Of a stretch of DNA of 37,810 nt, positions 1 to 8,199 are shown in pieces. The position numbers and the translations under genes were made by a program. This stretch comes from Lactobacillaceae bacterium (GTDB lineage: Bacteria > Bacillota > Bacilli > Lactobacillales > Lactobacillaceae): contig JAITPD010000026.1 of the NCBI GenBank assembly GCA_031289615.1, positions 1-37,810 of the forward strand. The letters run 5' to 3'. The notes under the pieces are model-generated. The model saw only the letters and a program-made list of their open reading frames with translations, ran no database searches and was not told where the DNA came from. The stretch's first letter is position 1; every line of letters starts with the position of its first letter.

Positions 1-30
1 AAATCATTGACGTTGACTTAAACAATTATA

Positions 31-94
31 GATTAGCCATTTGGCTAATCAAAAACAAAAATGGAACCAATGAATAACAAACAAATGTTATTCA
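31..94. repeat. two short perfect inverted repeats upstream of pezAT
   Basis: Two hairpin-forming inverted repeats stand side by side. The first has 9-base arms (GATTAGCCA / TGGCTAATC) with a 2-base gap at 31-50. The second has 9-base arms (TGAATAACA / TGTTATTCA) with a 6-base loop at 71-94. No ORF covers them. They could be the structured part of a small RNA or the 3' end of a gene outside the window; the sequence does not decide. Confidence 0.5.
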
Positions 95-111
95 TCAGTC
101 CCAAATATTAT

Positions 112-140
112 AGAACCCAGAAATGGAGGGTCCTTTTTTT
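112..140 (+). terminator. weak rho-independent terminator-like hairpin
   Basis: AGAACCC pairs with GGGTCCT with one mismatch and is followed by a run of seven T. It could end a short transcript covering the two hairpins before it. The stem is short, so this is tentative. Confidence 0.35.
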
Positions 141-165
141 GGTCTTCAAAATTTAGTGAATTTAT

Positions 166-182
166 GTTACCATATTGGTAAC
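166..182. promoter_or_regulatory. palindromic operator of the pezAT operon
   Basis: GTTACCATATTGGTAAC has perfect 7-base arms around a TAT centre and lies about 40 bases before pezA. PezA-type antitoxins repress their own operon by binding palindromes overlapping the promoter, so this is the natural candidate operator. Binding is inferred from position and symmetry. Confidence 0.6.
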
Positions 183-220
183 TAGAGAAGAGTTATCTAT
201 CCCAAATTAGAGGAATCGAC

Positions 221-709
221 ATGACTAAATTTGCAAGTGAATTAATGCGAAAGACCCGCGAAGATAAAAACATGACAGCTGAACAACTCGGTGAAATGAT
301 TGGTACATCTAAGGCGACAATTTCTCGTTATGAAAACGGCAAAAGATTGCCTAATTTGGAAATGATAGGCGAAATATCTAATGCTTTGGGGTTGGAAACT
401 GTGCAATTAATTAAGGGGGATCAGATGACACTTAGTCAAACTTATCAATTAACGTTGCGTCAAGAGGTATTAAGGGAGATTGCTGCGGGGATTCAAGCAA
501 AACTAATCAAGGTTATTTTGATGCAAAGAAATGATTCTGAAAAAAGTACGCTTAAATTACTGCGCAGTCAAATGAGCCGAGTTAAAAATGATACTATTTT
601 GGATGCTGAAAATCAGCAAGAGTTGGATAAAATCGATGGCTACCTAACTATGATGGGAGAACTGGTAAATAATTTATTTGAAGAAATGAAAAACGGGGTA
701 GCTAAGTGA
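221..709 (+). CDS. pezA: PezA-type antitoxin, XRE-family HTH repressor
   Basis: The 162-residue protein has an N-terminal XRE/Cro helix-turn-helix (about residues 5-65, with the core TAEQLGEMIGTSKATISRYE) and a helical C-terminal half. The length is close to that of pneumococcal PezA (158 residues), whose N-terminal part binds DNA and whose C-terminal part neutralises PezT. An AGAGGA ribosome binding site precedes the ATG. The stop codon overlaps the GTG start of the zeta-like kinase gene, so the two are translationally coupled. A 17-base palindrome upstream fits autoregulation. The family call rests mainly on the partner gene; the HTH itself is clear. Confidence 0.85.
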   Translation: MTKFASELMRKTREDKNMTAEQLGEMIGTSKATISRYENGKRLPNLEMIGEISNALGLETVQLIKGDQMTLSQTYQLTLRQEVLREIAAGIQAKLIKVILMQRNDSEKSTLKLLRSQMSRVKNDTILDAENQQELDKIDGYLTMMGELVNNLFEEMKNGVAK

Positions 710-1542
710 AAATTGAAGACTTTTCTGAAACTGAATTTAATGATGCGCTTAGTGAATTAATTGATGATTTAATTGAAAACAGAACAAAAGTTGAGAATCC
801 AAAGGCATATTTACTTGGTGGACAAAGTGGTTCAGGCAAAACAACCATTCATGAGATTATTCGAGAGTCATTGAACAAAAATATTATAGTGATTGATGGC
901 GATACATTTCGTAAACTACATCCACGTTCAGAAGAAATCACAGAAATTTATGGAGTAGAAGATACGAAATATACAAGTTATTTTGCCGGTAAGATGGTTG
1001 AGGCGTTAGTTGAACATTTGAGCAAACACAATTACAATCTAGTTATTGAAGGCACGTTACGTACGACAGATGTTCCGCTCGAGACGGCAAAATTATTAAA
1101 AATTAAAAAATATAATGTGTCTTTATACGGAATGGCAGTTAAACCAGCAATGTCTTATCTGAGTACTTTACAAAGGTATGAAGAGATGTATGTCCTAAAT
1201 ACATTATTAGCGCGTGCAACGCCAAAGGAACATCACGATTTAATTGTTGCAAATTATGCGCAAAACCTTGATCAAATTCAAGAATCAATTTTAATTTCAA
1301 ACGTTCGATTAGTTAGTAGATATAAAGAAATAGTCTATGATGATTCAATAATACCGCACGTGCTTCCCTCAGAATTCATTAATGCGTATTGGAAGAAAAC
1401 ATGGTCGCAATCTGAAAAAGAAATGCTGGAGGATATTTATGAACGGACACACGATTTAATGATGGATAGAAATGCTGCCGAGTTGGCACAACTAGAAGAC
1501 TGGTATCTTGAAACAGTTCTGAGTCTTCGAAATATAGAATAA
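706..1542 (+). CDS. pezT: PezT / zeta-family toxin (UDP-GlcNAc kinase-like)
   Basis: The 278-residue protein has a Walker A motif GGQSGSGKTT (residues 38-47, Lys45) and the following IDGDTFRKLHP segment with Asp66. These match the ATP-binding lysine and catalytic aspartate of PezT/zeta toxins, which phosphorylate UDP-N-acetylglucosamine and so block peptidoglycan synthesis. It is slightly longer than pneumococcal PezT (253). Translation starts at a GTG inside the pezA stop codon (GTGA overlap). Catalytic motifs look intact, so the toxin is probably active and held in check by the upstream antitoxin. There is no transposase or phage gene beside it. Confidence 0.9.
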   Translation: MKIEDFSETEFNDALSELIDDLIENRTKVENPKAYLLGGQSGSGKTTIHEIIRESLNKNIIVIDGDTFRKLHPRSEEITEIYGVEDTKYTSYFAGKMVEALVEHLSKHNYNLVIEGTLRTTDVPLETAKLLKIKKYNVSLYGMAVKPAMSYLSTLQRYEEMYVLNTLLARATPKEHHDLIVANYAQNLDQIQESILISNVRLVSRYKEIVYDDSIIPHVLPSEFINAYWKKTWSQSEKEMLEDIYERTHDLMMDRNAAELAQLEDWYLETVLSLRNIE

Positions 1543-1649
1543 AATCATTATAATTTAATAGTTCGCCCTCAAAAAATCAAGCCTTCCATTATTTAATATT
1601 GTCTAAAGGAATTTCAGTTATCTATAAAGCTCAGTGGTTTCGCGTGGGC

Positions 1650-1677
1650 TTGCGGGTTTTACGTGTTACATTAGAAT
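1650..1677 (+). promoter_or_regulatory. putative ezrA promoter
   Basis: TTGCGG and TAGAAT are separated by 16 bases, followed by an AT-rich stretch and then ezrA. This is the best sigma-A-like site in the gap between pezT and ezrA. Confidence 0.45.
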
Positions 1678-1735
1678 TAAATAATTCGATGTAAAAGGAG
1701 TGTGAGCGTGTGTCAGCACGTTTCAGTGAAATTAA

Positions 1736-3466
1736 ATGACCCAAATTGGACATATCATCATTGGATTAATCGTAGTTGCCGCAGCCATTTACCTGTTTAT
1801 TTTTGTGTCACAACGTCTTACAGCGCGTAAAGTAGCTAAATTGACGGTGCGTCGGCAGGAATTAAAAGATATTCCAATGCGGGATCGATTAGTAAATGGT
1901 CGGAAAATGAGCTTGACCGGTAAATCTTTGAAGCAATTTCAGGCACTGGAGGCGATTTATAGCCAATTAGAGTCGAAGGGTTTTGATGATGTCCAAGAAC
2001 AGGCCAACAAGGTTTTGTTTGAATCGCAGGGCATTAATTTCTTCAAGTCGAATCTGGAACTCAAGAAACTTAAGACGGATATTGATTTGCTTGCTAAAGA
2101 CATTGACACTGTGATGCAAGGGCTTAATGATTTGGAACAGTTGGATCATGCGCACAAGGCCGCGGTTGGTGAGCTTGAGGAAAAATACAAGGCTTTGCGT
2201 AAAGTTTTGTTGTCGCAAAGTTTCACATTTGGAAATGCGCTGGACAAGCTGGAAGAGGTTTTGGGAAATCTGGAAGATGATTTTTCAGAATTCGCCCGGC
2301 TGACAGAAGAAGGCGATCATGCTTCAGCTGCCGATATTTATGAGACGTTGGCCATGGAAACGAACCAGCTTGAGGAACGGATTGAACAAATTCCGGCATT
2401 GTATGAGGAATTGGATGTTAAGATTCCGGCTCAGCAAACTGAATTGCAAAATACGTACGTTCAAATGTCAGAGGCTGGCTTCAGGTTTGCCGAAGACTTT
2501 ATTCCAACGGCGCTGGCAGAAATTGAAAAGCAACGCAAGATTACGCTGGATTTGTTGAAAGAGCTCACGTTGAAAAAGGTGAACGAGCAACTGACTTCGG
2601 TGCATAAGCAAATTGATTTCATCTATGAAGCGTACGAAACAGAGTACCAAGCGTCAACGGAAGTGCAAGAAAAGATTGAGAGTCTTCGCAAATATTTGGA
2701 TCACACGCAACGTCAAAATCATGATTTGTTGATTGAACTAGATCGTTTGACGCAGGATTACATCTTTACTAAGGACGAAACAGCGACGATTAAGAACTGG
2801 GAAATGATGCTGTTTAAGGTTGAGAAACATTTGGATGAGGTTCAACTTGGAATCACCAATCACGCGGTGGTATTTACGACGCTGGGCAATGCTTTGATTG
2901 AAGATAATGCACGCTTGGGCATGGTTGAAAAAGAGCAGATGGCCTTGTGGCAGAGTTTGCAAGACTTGCCAGGAATTGTGAAGGCCTCACGTAACAAAGT
3001 GGAACTATTTATCGAAGGTGTTCGTGCAATCCAGCGGAAGGTTGAGCGCCAAGGCTTGCCAGGAATTCCAGAGCGCTATCTAGTTTTCTTTAACCAAGTG
3101 ACTGATATGCTGGGCAAGTTGGAGCAACAAATTAATTCAACCCGGATCAATGTCGACGATGTTCAACGGCAGGTTAGCATTGTTGGATCGGACTTGGATA
3201 ATTTGCAGGCCGAGACGGATAAAATGCTGGAAGCTGCTGCTGTAATGGGGCGTCTGGTGCGCAAGGCAAATCAACTGCGCGAGTATCCAGAAATTATGCG
3301 GGCGGTTCAAGCGGCGCAACAACAGTATAATCAAACGTTTGATTACGAGCGCGCTGTGCAAATTTTGGGAACAACGGTTGATCGCTTTGAAGCAAATGCA
3401 ACAGGCAATATTCGCCAGCAGTATCGTCAAGAAACGGCGAACTTAGGACAGGAATTTACATTTTAG
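1736..3466 (+). CDS. ezrA: septation ring formation regulator EzrA
   Basis: The 576-residue protein has one N-terminal membrane segment (about residues 5-25, IGHIIIGLIVVAAAIYLFIF) followed by a long, charged, heptad-rich helical region to the C terminus. This is the EzrA layout: an inside-facing, spectrin-like coiled-coil protein that binds FtsZ and limits Z-ring formation. Length matches the family (about 560-575). An in-frame TAA lies directly before the ATG, so 1736 is the earliest possible start. The local ribosome binding site is weak, while a strong AAAAGGAG at 1693-1700 sits too far upstream and serves another frame (see findings). A hairpin terminator follows, so ezrA looks monocistronic. 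Confidence 0.9.
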   Translation: MTQIGHIIIGLIVVAAAIYLFIFVSQRLTARKVAKLTVRRQELKDIPMRDRLVNGRKMSLTGKSLKQFQALEAIYSQLESKGFDDVQEQANKVLFESQGINFFKSNLELKKLKTDIDLLAKDIDTVMQGLNDLEQLDHAHKAAVGELEEKYKALRKVLLSQSFTFGNALDKLEEVLGNLEDDFSEFARLTEEGDHASAADIYETLAMETNQLEERIEQIPALYEELDVKIPAQQTELQNTYVQMSEAGFRFAEDFIPTALAEIEKQRKITLDLLKELTLKKVNEQLTSVHKQIDFIYEAYETEYQASTEVQEKIESLRKYLDHTQRQNHDLLIELDRLTQDYIFTKDETATIKNWEMMLFKVEKHLDEVQLGITNHAVVFTTLGNALIEDNARLGMVEKEQMALWQSLQDLPGIVKASRNKVELFIEGVRAIQRKVERQGLPGIPERYLVFFNQVTDMLGKLEQQINSTRINVDDVQRQVSIVGSDLDNLQAETDKMLEAAAVMGRLVRKANQLREYPEIMRAVQAAQQQYNQTFDYERAVQILGTTVDRFEANATGNIRQQYRQETANLGQEFTF

Positions 3467-3498
3467 AAGCCTTAGGTTCAGAGAGATAAATTGGATGG

Positions 3499-3527
3499 GC
3501 GCTGACGTTTTGAACGTTGGCGCTTTT
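3499..3527 (+). terminator. rho-independent terminator of ezrA
   Basis: An 11-pair stem (GCGCTGACGTT / AACGTTGGCGC, two G-T pairs) with a TTG loop is followed by TTTT. Confidence 0.85.
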
Positions 3528-3590
3528 ATCGTGTTGATTGATTATGTTAGGTTTTTGTCGCTTAGATATTAAAAATTGACAATAATAGAG

Positions 3591-3612
3591 CAGATAATGC
3601 CCACGTTATCTG
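3591..3612. promoter_or_regulatory. inverted repeat in the promoter region of the rhuM-like gene
   Basis: CAGATAA and TTATCTG are perfect 7-base arms around an 8-base centre, ten bases after a consensus -35 box TTGACA (3576-3581). This is a typical place for a repressor site. No -10 box stands at the usual distance, so promoter details are uncertain. Confidence 0.4.
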
Positions 3613-3697
3613 GTAAACTTAAAAAAGGAAATGTAAAAGGAAGCAGACAATTATTTTGGATGAATTGAGAATATTTTTAATGGGGAGGGACCTACTA

Positions 3698-4711
3698 ATG
3701 AATGAAGAAGTGTTGATTTATGACACAGATGATGGAAAGACTAAAGTTGAGTTGCATTTGAAAGATGGTGAAGCTTGGATGTCACAAGCTGAAATAGCAG
3801 TATTGTTTGAGACGTCGAAGCAAAACATTAGTAAACATATTAAGGCTATTTTTGATGATGGGGAGTTGAATGAAAATGTGGTTGTAAACTATCAGTTGAC
3901 AACCACTCATCATGGGGCAATGGCGGGCAAAACTCAGTCTCATCAAGTTGCATTTTATCATCTCGACATGATTTTAGCGATTGGTTATCGAGTTCGTTCG
4001 GCGCGTGGAATTCAGTTTCGGCGTTATGCATCAACGGTCCTCAAAGAATATCTTCAAAATGGCTTTGTTATTAACGATGAACAAGTTACAGAAAATACTG
4101 ATTATTATAAACGACTTCTTCGCCGAATCCGGGACATTCGGTCAAGTGAGCGTTTGTTCTACCAACAAGTATTAGATATTTTTGCAACCAGCATTGATTA
4201 TGATGGTAAAAGTCAAACCGCACATGAATTTTTCCAGACAGTCCAAAATAAAATGTTATATGCAGTTACTGGTAATACAGCACCAGAATTAATTTATGCA
4301 CGAATTGATGCGGGCAAACAAAATCTTGGATTAACTACATTTAAAGGTGGATTTCCACATAAATCAGACTTGAAAATTTCTAAGAATGTCTTATCAGAAA
4401 AAGAAATAAATAGGTTGAACTTAATTGTTTCAGGTTATTTAGATACAGCGGAATACCAAGCTGAAGTTCAAGAATCGATGACCATGAGCGATTGGCAAAA
4501 TGAACTAGACAGATATTTAACTTATCAAAGGGCTGATATTTTACAAAGCAAAGGGCAAGTGTCACGCGAACAAGCTAATCAAAAGGTTGAAGATGAATAT
4601 GAAAAGTTTAAGCAAGAAAATCATGAGGTTACATTAGTTGATCAGGCTTTTTTTCAGGCATTAGAACAGCAGTATAAAAAGATCAAGAAGCAAAACAAAG
4701 AAACTGATTGA
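3698..4711 (+). CDS. RhuM family protein
   Basis: The protein has 337 residues from the ATG at 3698. That start is chosen because GGGAGGGA lies seven bases before it, while the upstream in-frame TTG at 3656 has no good site. The sequence matches the RhuM family (named from a Salmonella pathogenicity-island gene): an early W-M-S-Q-AEIA-LF segment followed by SKQNISKHI, then QSHQVAFYHLDMILAIGYRVRSARG and FRRYAS near residues 80-120. The first part looks like a DNA-binding or antirepressor-like fold; the C-terminal third is charged and helical. Molecular function is unknown. No partner gene is adjacent: a terminator stands before it and a T-box leader after it, so it appears to be a single-gene insertion, typical of mobile accessory genes. 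Confidence 0.8.
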   Translation: MNEEVLIYDTDDGKTKVELHLKDGEAWMSQAEIAVLFETSKQNISKHIKAIFDDGELNENVVVNYQLTTTHHGAMAGKTQSHQVAFYHLDMILAIGYRVRSARGIQFRRYASTVLKEYLQNGFVINDEQVTENTDYYKRLLRRIRDIRSSERLFYQQVLDIFATSIDYDGKSQTAHEFFQTVQNKMLYAVTGNTAPELIYARIDAGKQNLGLTTFKGGFPHKSDLKISKNVLSEKEINRLNLIVSGYLDTAEYQAEVQESMTMSDWQNELDRYLTYQRADILQSKGQVSREQANQKVEDEYEKFKQENHEVTLVDQAFFQALEQQYKKIKKQNKETD

Positions 4712-4767
4712 TTTTATAGTTGGTTTGAATCATTCTCAAAAAAACTATATGAAAACATTTTAAAGCA

Positions 4768-4776
4768 TGTTACAAT
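4768..4776 (+). promoter_or_regulatory. extended -10 promoter of the tyrS leader
   Basis: TGTTACAAT is an extended -10 element (TG, one base, TACAAT). A transcript starting about seven bases later would begin just before stem I of the T-box. No convincing -35 box is seen, which is usual for extended -10 promoters. Confidence 0.5.
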
Positions 4777-4783
4777 TAAACGC

Positions 4784-5000
4784 ATAGAGGCCTGTGAGAC
4801 AGTAGGATTTAGAGCGGACAAACAGAAACATGGTGGTGATGCGAGCCATGCAAGCTTTAGATGCGAATTACAATCACACACAAATAGGCCCCGTGTCATC
4901 CGGCGTTAACGGATACTGAGTGACAGCAACTTGCTGTAATTTAGGTGGTACCGTGCTTAAACTAGCACCCTAATTTTTAATAATTGGGGTGCTTTTTATA
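4784..5000 (+). ncRNA. T-box riboswitch, tyrosine-specific
   Basis: The conserved T-box AGGTGGTACCG lies at 4943-4953, after a small ACAGCA/TGCTGT hairpin (stem III). The terminator follows: GCACCC (4965-4970) pairs with GGGGTGC (4986-4992), then TTTTT. In stem I, GGCCT near 4798 pairs with AGGCC near 4887, and GAAT followed by TAC (4869-4871) and A fits the specifier loop with a tyrosine codon. Uncharged tRNA-Tyr would stabilise the antiterminator and allow tyrS transcription. The tyrS gene starts 18 bases after the T run. Confidence 0.92.
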
Positions 5001-5017
5001 TTTTAGGAGGAAACAAC

Positions 5018-6298
5018 ATGGCTTTAGATGTATTAAACGAACTCGCATGGCGTGATGCAATTAATCAGCAAACGGACGAAGATGGCTTGCGTGACATTAT
5101 TACCAAGGAACAAATTGGTGCATACGTTGGGATTGATCCAACTGGTGATTCAATGCACATTGGACACTTGATCCCATTTATGATTTTGAAGCGGTTCCAA
5201 ATGGCTGGCGTGCGTCCGGTGATTTTGATCGGTGGAGCAACTGGTTCAATTGGTGATCCATCTGGTAAGAAGCAGGAGCGGCAATTGCTTGACCAAGGTG
5301 CGATTGATCAAAACGTCGCAAAGATGACTCGCCAAATGGAAAAGTTGTTTGGCAAAGACGGTTTCACGGTGACCAACAACAATAATTGGTTGGGACAAAT
5401 GTCACTTGTCGATTTCTTGCGTGACTTTGGGAAGCTCTTCCCGATAAACGTAATGCTAGCCAAAGATGTGGTGGCATCGCGTTTGGAAGCTGGAATTTCA
5501 TTTACTGAATTCACGTACCAAATTCTACAAGCCATCGATTTCCATCACTTGTGGAAAGATGAACACGTTCGTTTGCAAATTGGTGGTTCTGATCAATGGG
5601 GAAATATCACTGGCGGAATTGACTTGATTCATCGCCTAGAAGGGAGTGATGCTCCAGCCTTTGGATTGACTGTGCCATTGTTGCTCAAGGCTGATGGGAC
5701 AAAGTTTGGTAAGACTGAAGGCGGGGCTGTTTGGCTTGACCCAGCAAAGACGACGCCATTTGAGTTCTATCAATTCTGGTTGAATACTGCGGATACTGAT
5801 GTTGAAAAGATGTTGAAGTATTTCACATTTCTGACTCAAGAAGAAATTGCTGGCTTGGTGCAAGAAATGGAAACGGACGCAGCTGCACGTAAGGCACAAA
5901 AGCGTTTGGCCGAAGAAGTGACCAAGTTTGTCCATGGTGAGCAAGCTGTTAAGACCGCTGAGTTAATGACGTCTGTGTTGTTTGGCAATGGGGATGTCGC
6001 TAGTTTGAAGGTTGATGAAGTGGCTGCTTTGGCTGGTAATGTCCCAAGTTTTGAATTCGACGGACAAGCTGTTGGAATTTTGGATTTGATTGTAAAGTCA
6101 GGTCTGGAAACTTCAAAGACGGCAGCGCGTAAGTCAGTTGCTGATGGTGCGATTCGTGTGAATGGTGAGCAGATTAAAGATGTTGAAGCCATTATCGATC
6201 CAACAAAAAAGTTTGATGGGCAATACGTCATTATCAAGCGCGGTAAGAAGAAGTGGGCGATTGGAAAGATTGCACAAGACATTATTTTCTTTAGCTAA
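5018..6298 (+). CDS. tyrS: tyrosine--tRNA ligase
   Basis: The 426-residue class I aminoacyl-tRNA synthetase charges tRNA-Tyr. The HIGH signature is at residues 47-50 within PTGDSMHIGHLIPF, and the KMSKS-type loop is KFGKT at about 229-233. The middle holds GGSDQWGNI, typical of bacterial TyrS. The C-terminal 70 residues form an S4 RNA-binding domain. Length fits the bacterial enzyme (about 420). AGGAGG lies seven bases before the ATG. Expression is controlled by the T-box just upstream. The terminator after the stop codon, and the first bases after it, reappear at two other places in the protease array. Confidence 0.97.
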   Translation: MALDVLNELAWRDAINQQTDEDGLRDIITKEQIGAYVGIDPTGDSMHIGHLIPFMILKRFQMAGVRPVILIGGATGSIGDPSGKKQERQLLDQGAIDQNVAKMTRQMEKLFGKDGFTVTNNNNWLGQMSLVDFLRDFGKLFPINVMLAKDVVASRLEAGISFTEFTYQILQAIDFHHLWKDEHVRLQIGGSDQWGNITGGIDLIHRLEGSDAPAFGLTVPLLLKADGTKFGKTEGGAVWLDPAKTTPFEFYQFWLNTADTDVEKMLKYFTFLTQEEIAGLVQEMETDAAARKAQKRLAEEVTKFVHGEQAVKTAELMTSVLFGNGDVASLKVDEVAALAGNVPSFEFDGQAVGILDLIVKSGLETSKTAARKSVADGAIRVNGEQIKDVEAIIDPTKKFDGQYVIIKRGKKKWAIGKIAQDIIFFS

Positions 6299-6317
6299 TC
6301 TGAAATTTAAAGTAGCG

Positions 6318-6343
6318 AGCAGAATTAATTTTCTGCTTTTTTC
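6318..6343 (+). terminator. terminator of tyrS (first copy of the repeated module)
   Basis: AGCAGAA and TTCTGCT enclose TTAATT and are followed by a T-rich run. The same hairpin arms recur at 9899 and 15122. Confidence 0.85.
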
Positions 6344-6498
6344 TTTGCAAAGAAGTGAGCTTGAGCGGCTGATAATCTTCCTGTATATTATGATTTTTTT
6401 AATTTGTGACAAGTTGTTTTCTTTATCGGGGCAAAAAGAATAAAAAATGTAATTTTGTCACTGAAATACGAAATAAAACACTTCTGGTTCTAAAATTG

Positions 6499-6559
6499 TT
6501 CACATATTTAATGATTTAAAGTCTAATTCAAAGTCCATAATTCGTTTTATCCGATAAAA
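6499..6559 (+). promoter_or_regulatory. A1-B1 promoter and palindromic operator
   Basis: TTCACA (6499-6504) and TCTAAT (6522-6527) are 17 bases apart and form a plausible -35/-10 pair; the same pair with the same spacing is present in all three module copies. Downstream, TTTTATCCGATAAAA (6545-6559) has perfect 7-base arms around one C. It would lie in the early transcribed region, a repressor-like position, or be an RNA hairpin. CATAAT (6536-6541) is an alternative -10 box. Confidence 0.55.
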
Positions 6560-6591
6560 AGGACAAAAATCAAATAAGGTTGGATGAGTTT

Positions 6592-8187
6592 GTGAATAAA
6601 AAAGTAAGTAAGATTTTGCTAGTGTGTGGTGCGGTAGTTTTGACGAGTGGAAGCAGTGTGGGTGTCGTAACCCAAGCTGCAAATGCGTGTCCGAATCAGG
6701 TTGGCAATGTTGCCAATAGCTCGTTGCCAGTTAAATATGATCCTCGGCCATGGTCGACGCCGATTCGCAATCAGCATGGAGTAAATGGAGAAGATCCTCA
6801 ATATATATGCTGGTCTTATTCTGGAAATGACATGTTGACGTACGCCAAGCAAAAGACGTTTGGTATTACGACGGTATATTCGCCTAATTATACGAATTTT
6901 GCGACGGCAACAAATGCCTTGACTGAGGGTGTTAATGCGACAAATAATCAAGAACACCGCCTAGATGGTGGAGGCCACCTTGCAGCAGCTTCTGTTTTTG
7001 CATTCATGGGTAATAATCCTGTTCGTGAATCTGATTTTTCTAGTGTTGATGCTGAAGGATTTGCAACTGGAAAGATTGCTTCAACACCAATTAGTTCTGC
7101 AGAATTAGATGTAGCACGGGCCAAGGCGGATAATTCGTATACAGTAACGGATATTGAACGCGTGGGTTATGAGAGTGGAGATGTTACACATACTGAGCAC
7201 ATCAATACATTGAAGGAAAGTATTTTAAAGTATGGTAGTGTTGGTTATGCCTATAATGCATATACCACACATGTTGGTCTGGATGATTATCTTTCTGGTT
7301 ATTTTGATGAAGAAAATAACGCGTTGAATACTGTTGCAGAAGGATACAATGGTATTCGCATAAGCACAATTAATCATGCGACATTAATTGTGGGATATGA
7401 TGATAATTATTCGAAAGATAAGTTTAATCCAGAACATCAGCCACAAAATAACGGAGCGTTTCTGGTTCGTAATTCTTGGGGGACTGAATTTGGAGAAAAT
7501 GGTTACTTCTGGGTGAGCTATGAAGATTATTATATTAAAGCATCAGTGGGTGCGTCGTCAGTTAAATTAGGAGTGAAACAAAGAGGATTTGAACAAAGCC
7601 TACATCAATCATCTCCCCGTAATGCACCATTTTATGTTGCTTATCCAGATGATTATTTGGGTGGAGGGAATCAAACAAACTACTCAAGTGGTAAAAACAG
7701 TGATATTGTCCTTGGAACTTATTTTCCAGCCAAAGATCATCAGCTGACCTTGAATTCCATTGCCATTGATACAGATTTGGATAAAGTTGACTATGAAGTG
7801 TATTTGGTGAATGGATCATTTTGCCAATCGACGACTTTGGAAGATTTAAAAGCGCAGGGAAAGTTGATTAAAAAAGGAATTGAAACTAAGCAAGGATTGC
7901 ATCGTAAGTCGATTAAACCTGTTGATATCCCAGCAAATCAAGACTATTCCTTGGTTATTGTCGAACGAGCTCCTGACAAGACAATTAACAATATGGCAGC
8001 TAGTTTGTTCGTTTCATGTAATGCGGTTGATACTTTTAATGTGAAAAATTCTTGGATTGGTTATATAAATAGTGACGAAATGATTACTTGGAATAACTTT
8101 GCTAATGTATCAACTCAAAATCCTTCCGGTGGAGCAAGAACTGGTTCTGTCATTCCATATCTCTTCGCCTTCAGCACCACCAAATAA
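6592..8187 (+). CDS. secreted papain-like cysteine protease A1 with lectin-like domain
   Basis: The protein has 531 residues from the GTG at 6592; all class A genes align at this MN(K/N)K start, and the upstream TTG at 6580 sits inside the ribosome binding site. A signal peptide (1-31) ends near QAANA, leaving Cys33 at or near the mature N terminus. The C1A peptidase domain runs from about 45 to 320: oxyanion-hole Gln61 (PIRNQ), nucleophile Cys73 (CWSYSG), His262 (NHATLIVGYDD) and Asn294 (NSWG). A beta-rich lectin-like domain follows (about 350-525; SDIVLGTYFPAKDHQLTLNS, DYEVYLV). There is no inhibitor-type propeptide and no wall-anchor signal. It is the first gene of a two-gene unit; B1 begins 12 bases after its stop. 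Its position beside tyrS suggests it is the founding A locus. Confidence 0.88.
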   Translation: MNKKVSKILLVCGAVVLTSGSSVGVVTQAANACPNQVGNVANSSLPVKYDPRPWSTPIRNQHGVNGEDPQYICWSYSGNDMLTYAKQKTFGITTVYSPNYTNFATATNALTEGVNATNNQEHRLDGGGHLAAASVFAFMGNNPVRESDFSSVDAEGFATGKIASTPISSAELDVARAKADNSYTVTDIERVGYESGDVTHTEHINTLKESILKYGSVGYAYNAYTTHVGLDDYLSGYFDEENNALNTVAEGYNGIRISTINHATLIVGYDDNYSKDKFNPEHQPQNNGAFLVRNSWGTEFGENGYFWVSYEDYYIKASVGASSVKLGVKQRGFEQSLHQSSPRNAPFYVAYPDDYLGGGNQTNYSSGKNSDIVLGTYFPAKDHQLTLNSIAIDTDLDKVDYEVYLVNGSFCQSTTLEDLKAQGKLIKKGIETKQGLHRKSIKPVDIPANQDYSLVIVERAPDKTINNMAASLFVSCNAVDTFNVKNSWIGYINSDEMITWNNFANVSTQNPSGGARTGSVIPYLFAFSTTK

Positions 8188-8199
8188 AGAGGAAACCTC

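Larger units (their letters stand above)
6290..6591 (+). repeat. repeated terminator-promoter module, copy P1
   Basis: This stretch begins at the tyrS stop codon and runs to the start of protease A1. It can be aligned by eye over almost its full length with 9872-10173 and 15107-15395. Shared landmarks are the AGCAGAA hairpin, a TGTATATT(A/G)TGAT stretch followed by TTTTAATTTGTG, GAAATAA, TTCACA and CATAATTC, then TATCCGATAAAAAGG. P1 is the only copy next to a non-protease gene. Confidence 0.8.

Noticed and set aside
1627-1660. AGCTCAGTGG before ezrA as a tRNA fragment
   Set aside because: No tRNA cloverleaf can be completed, and the sequence overlaps the likely ezrA promoter.
5836-6282. 148-codon minus-strand open frame inside tyrS
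   Set aside because: It is an antisense shadow of a well-conserved gene, with no ribosome binding site or recognisable protein.
6601-6640. LLAC near residue 9-12 of class A signal peptides as a lipobox
   Set aside because: It lies before the hydrophobic core rather than after it, only about ten residues from the start, and has Leu at the position that normally holds a small residue.
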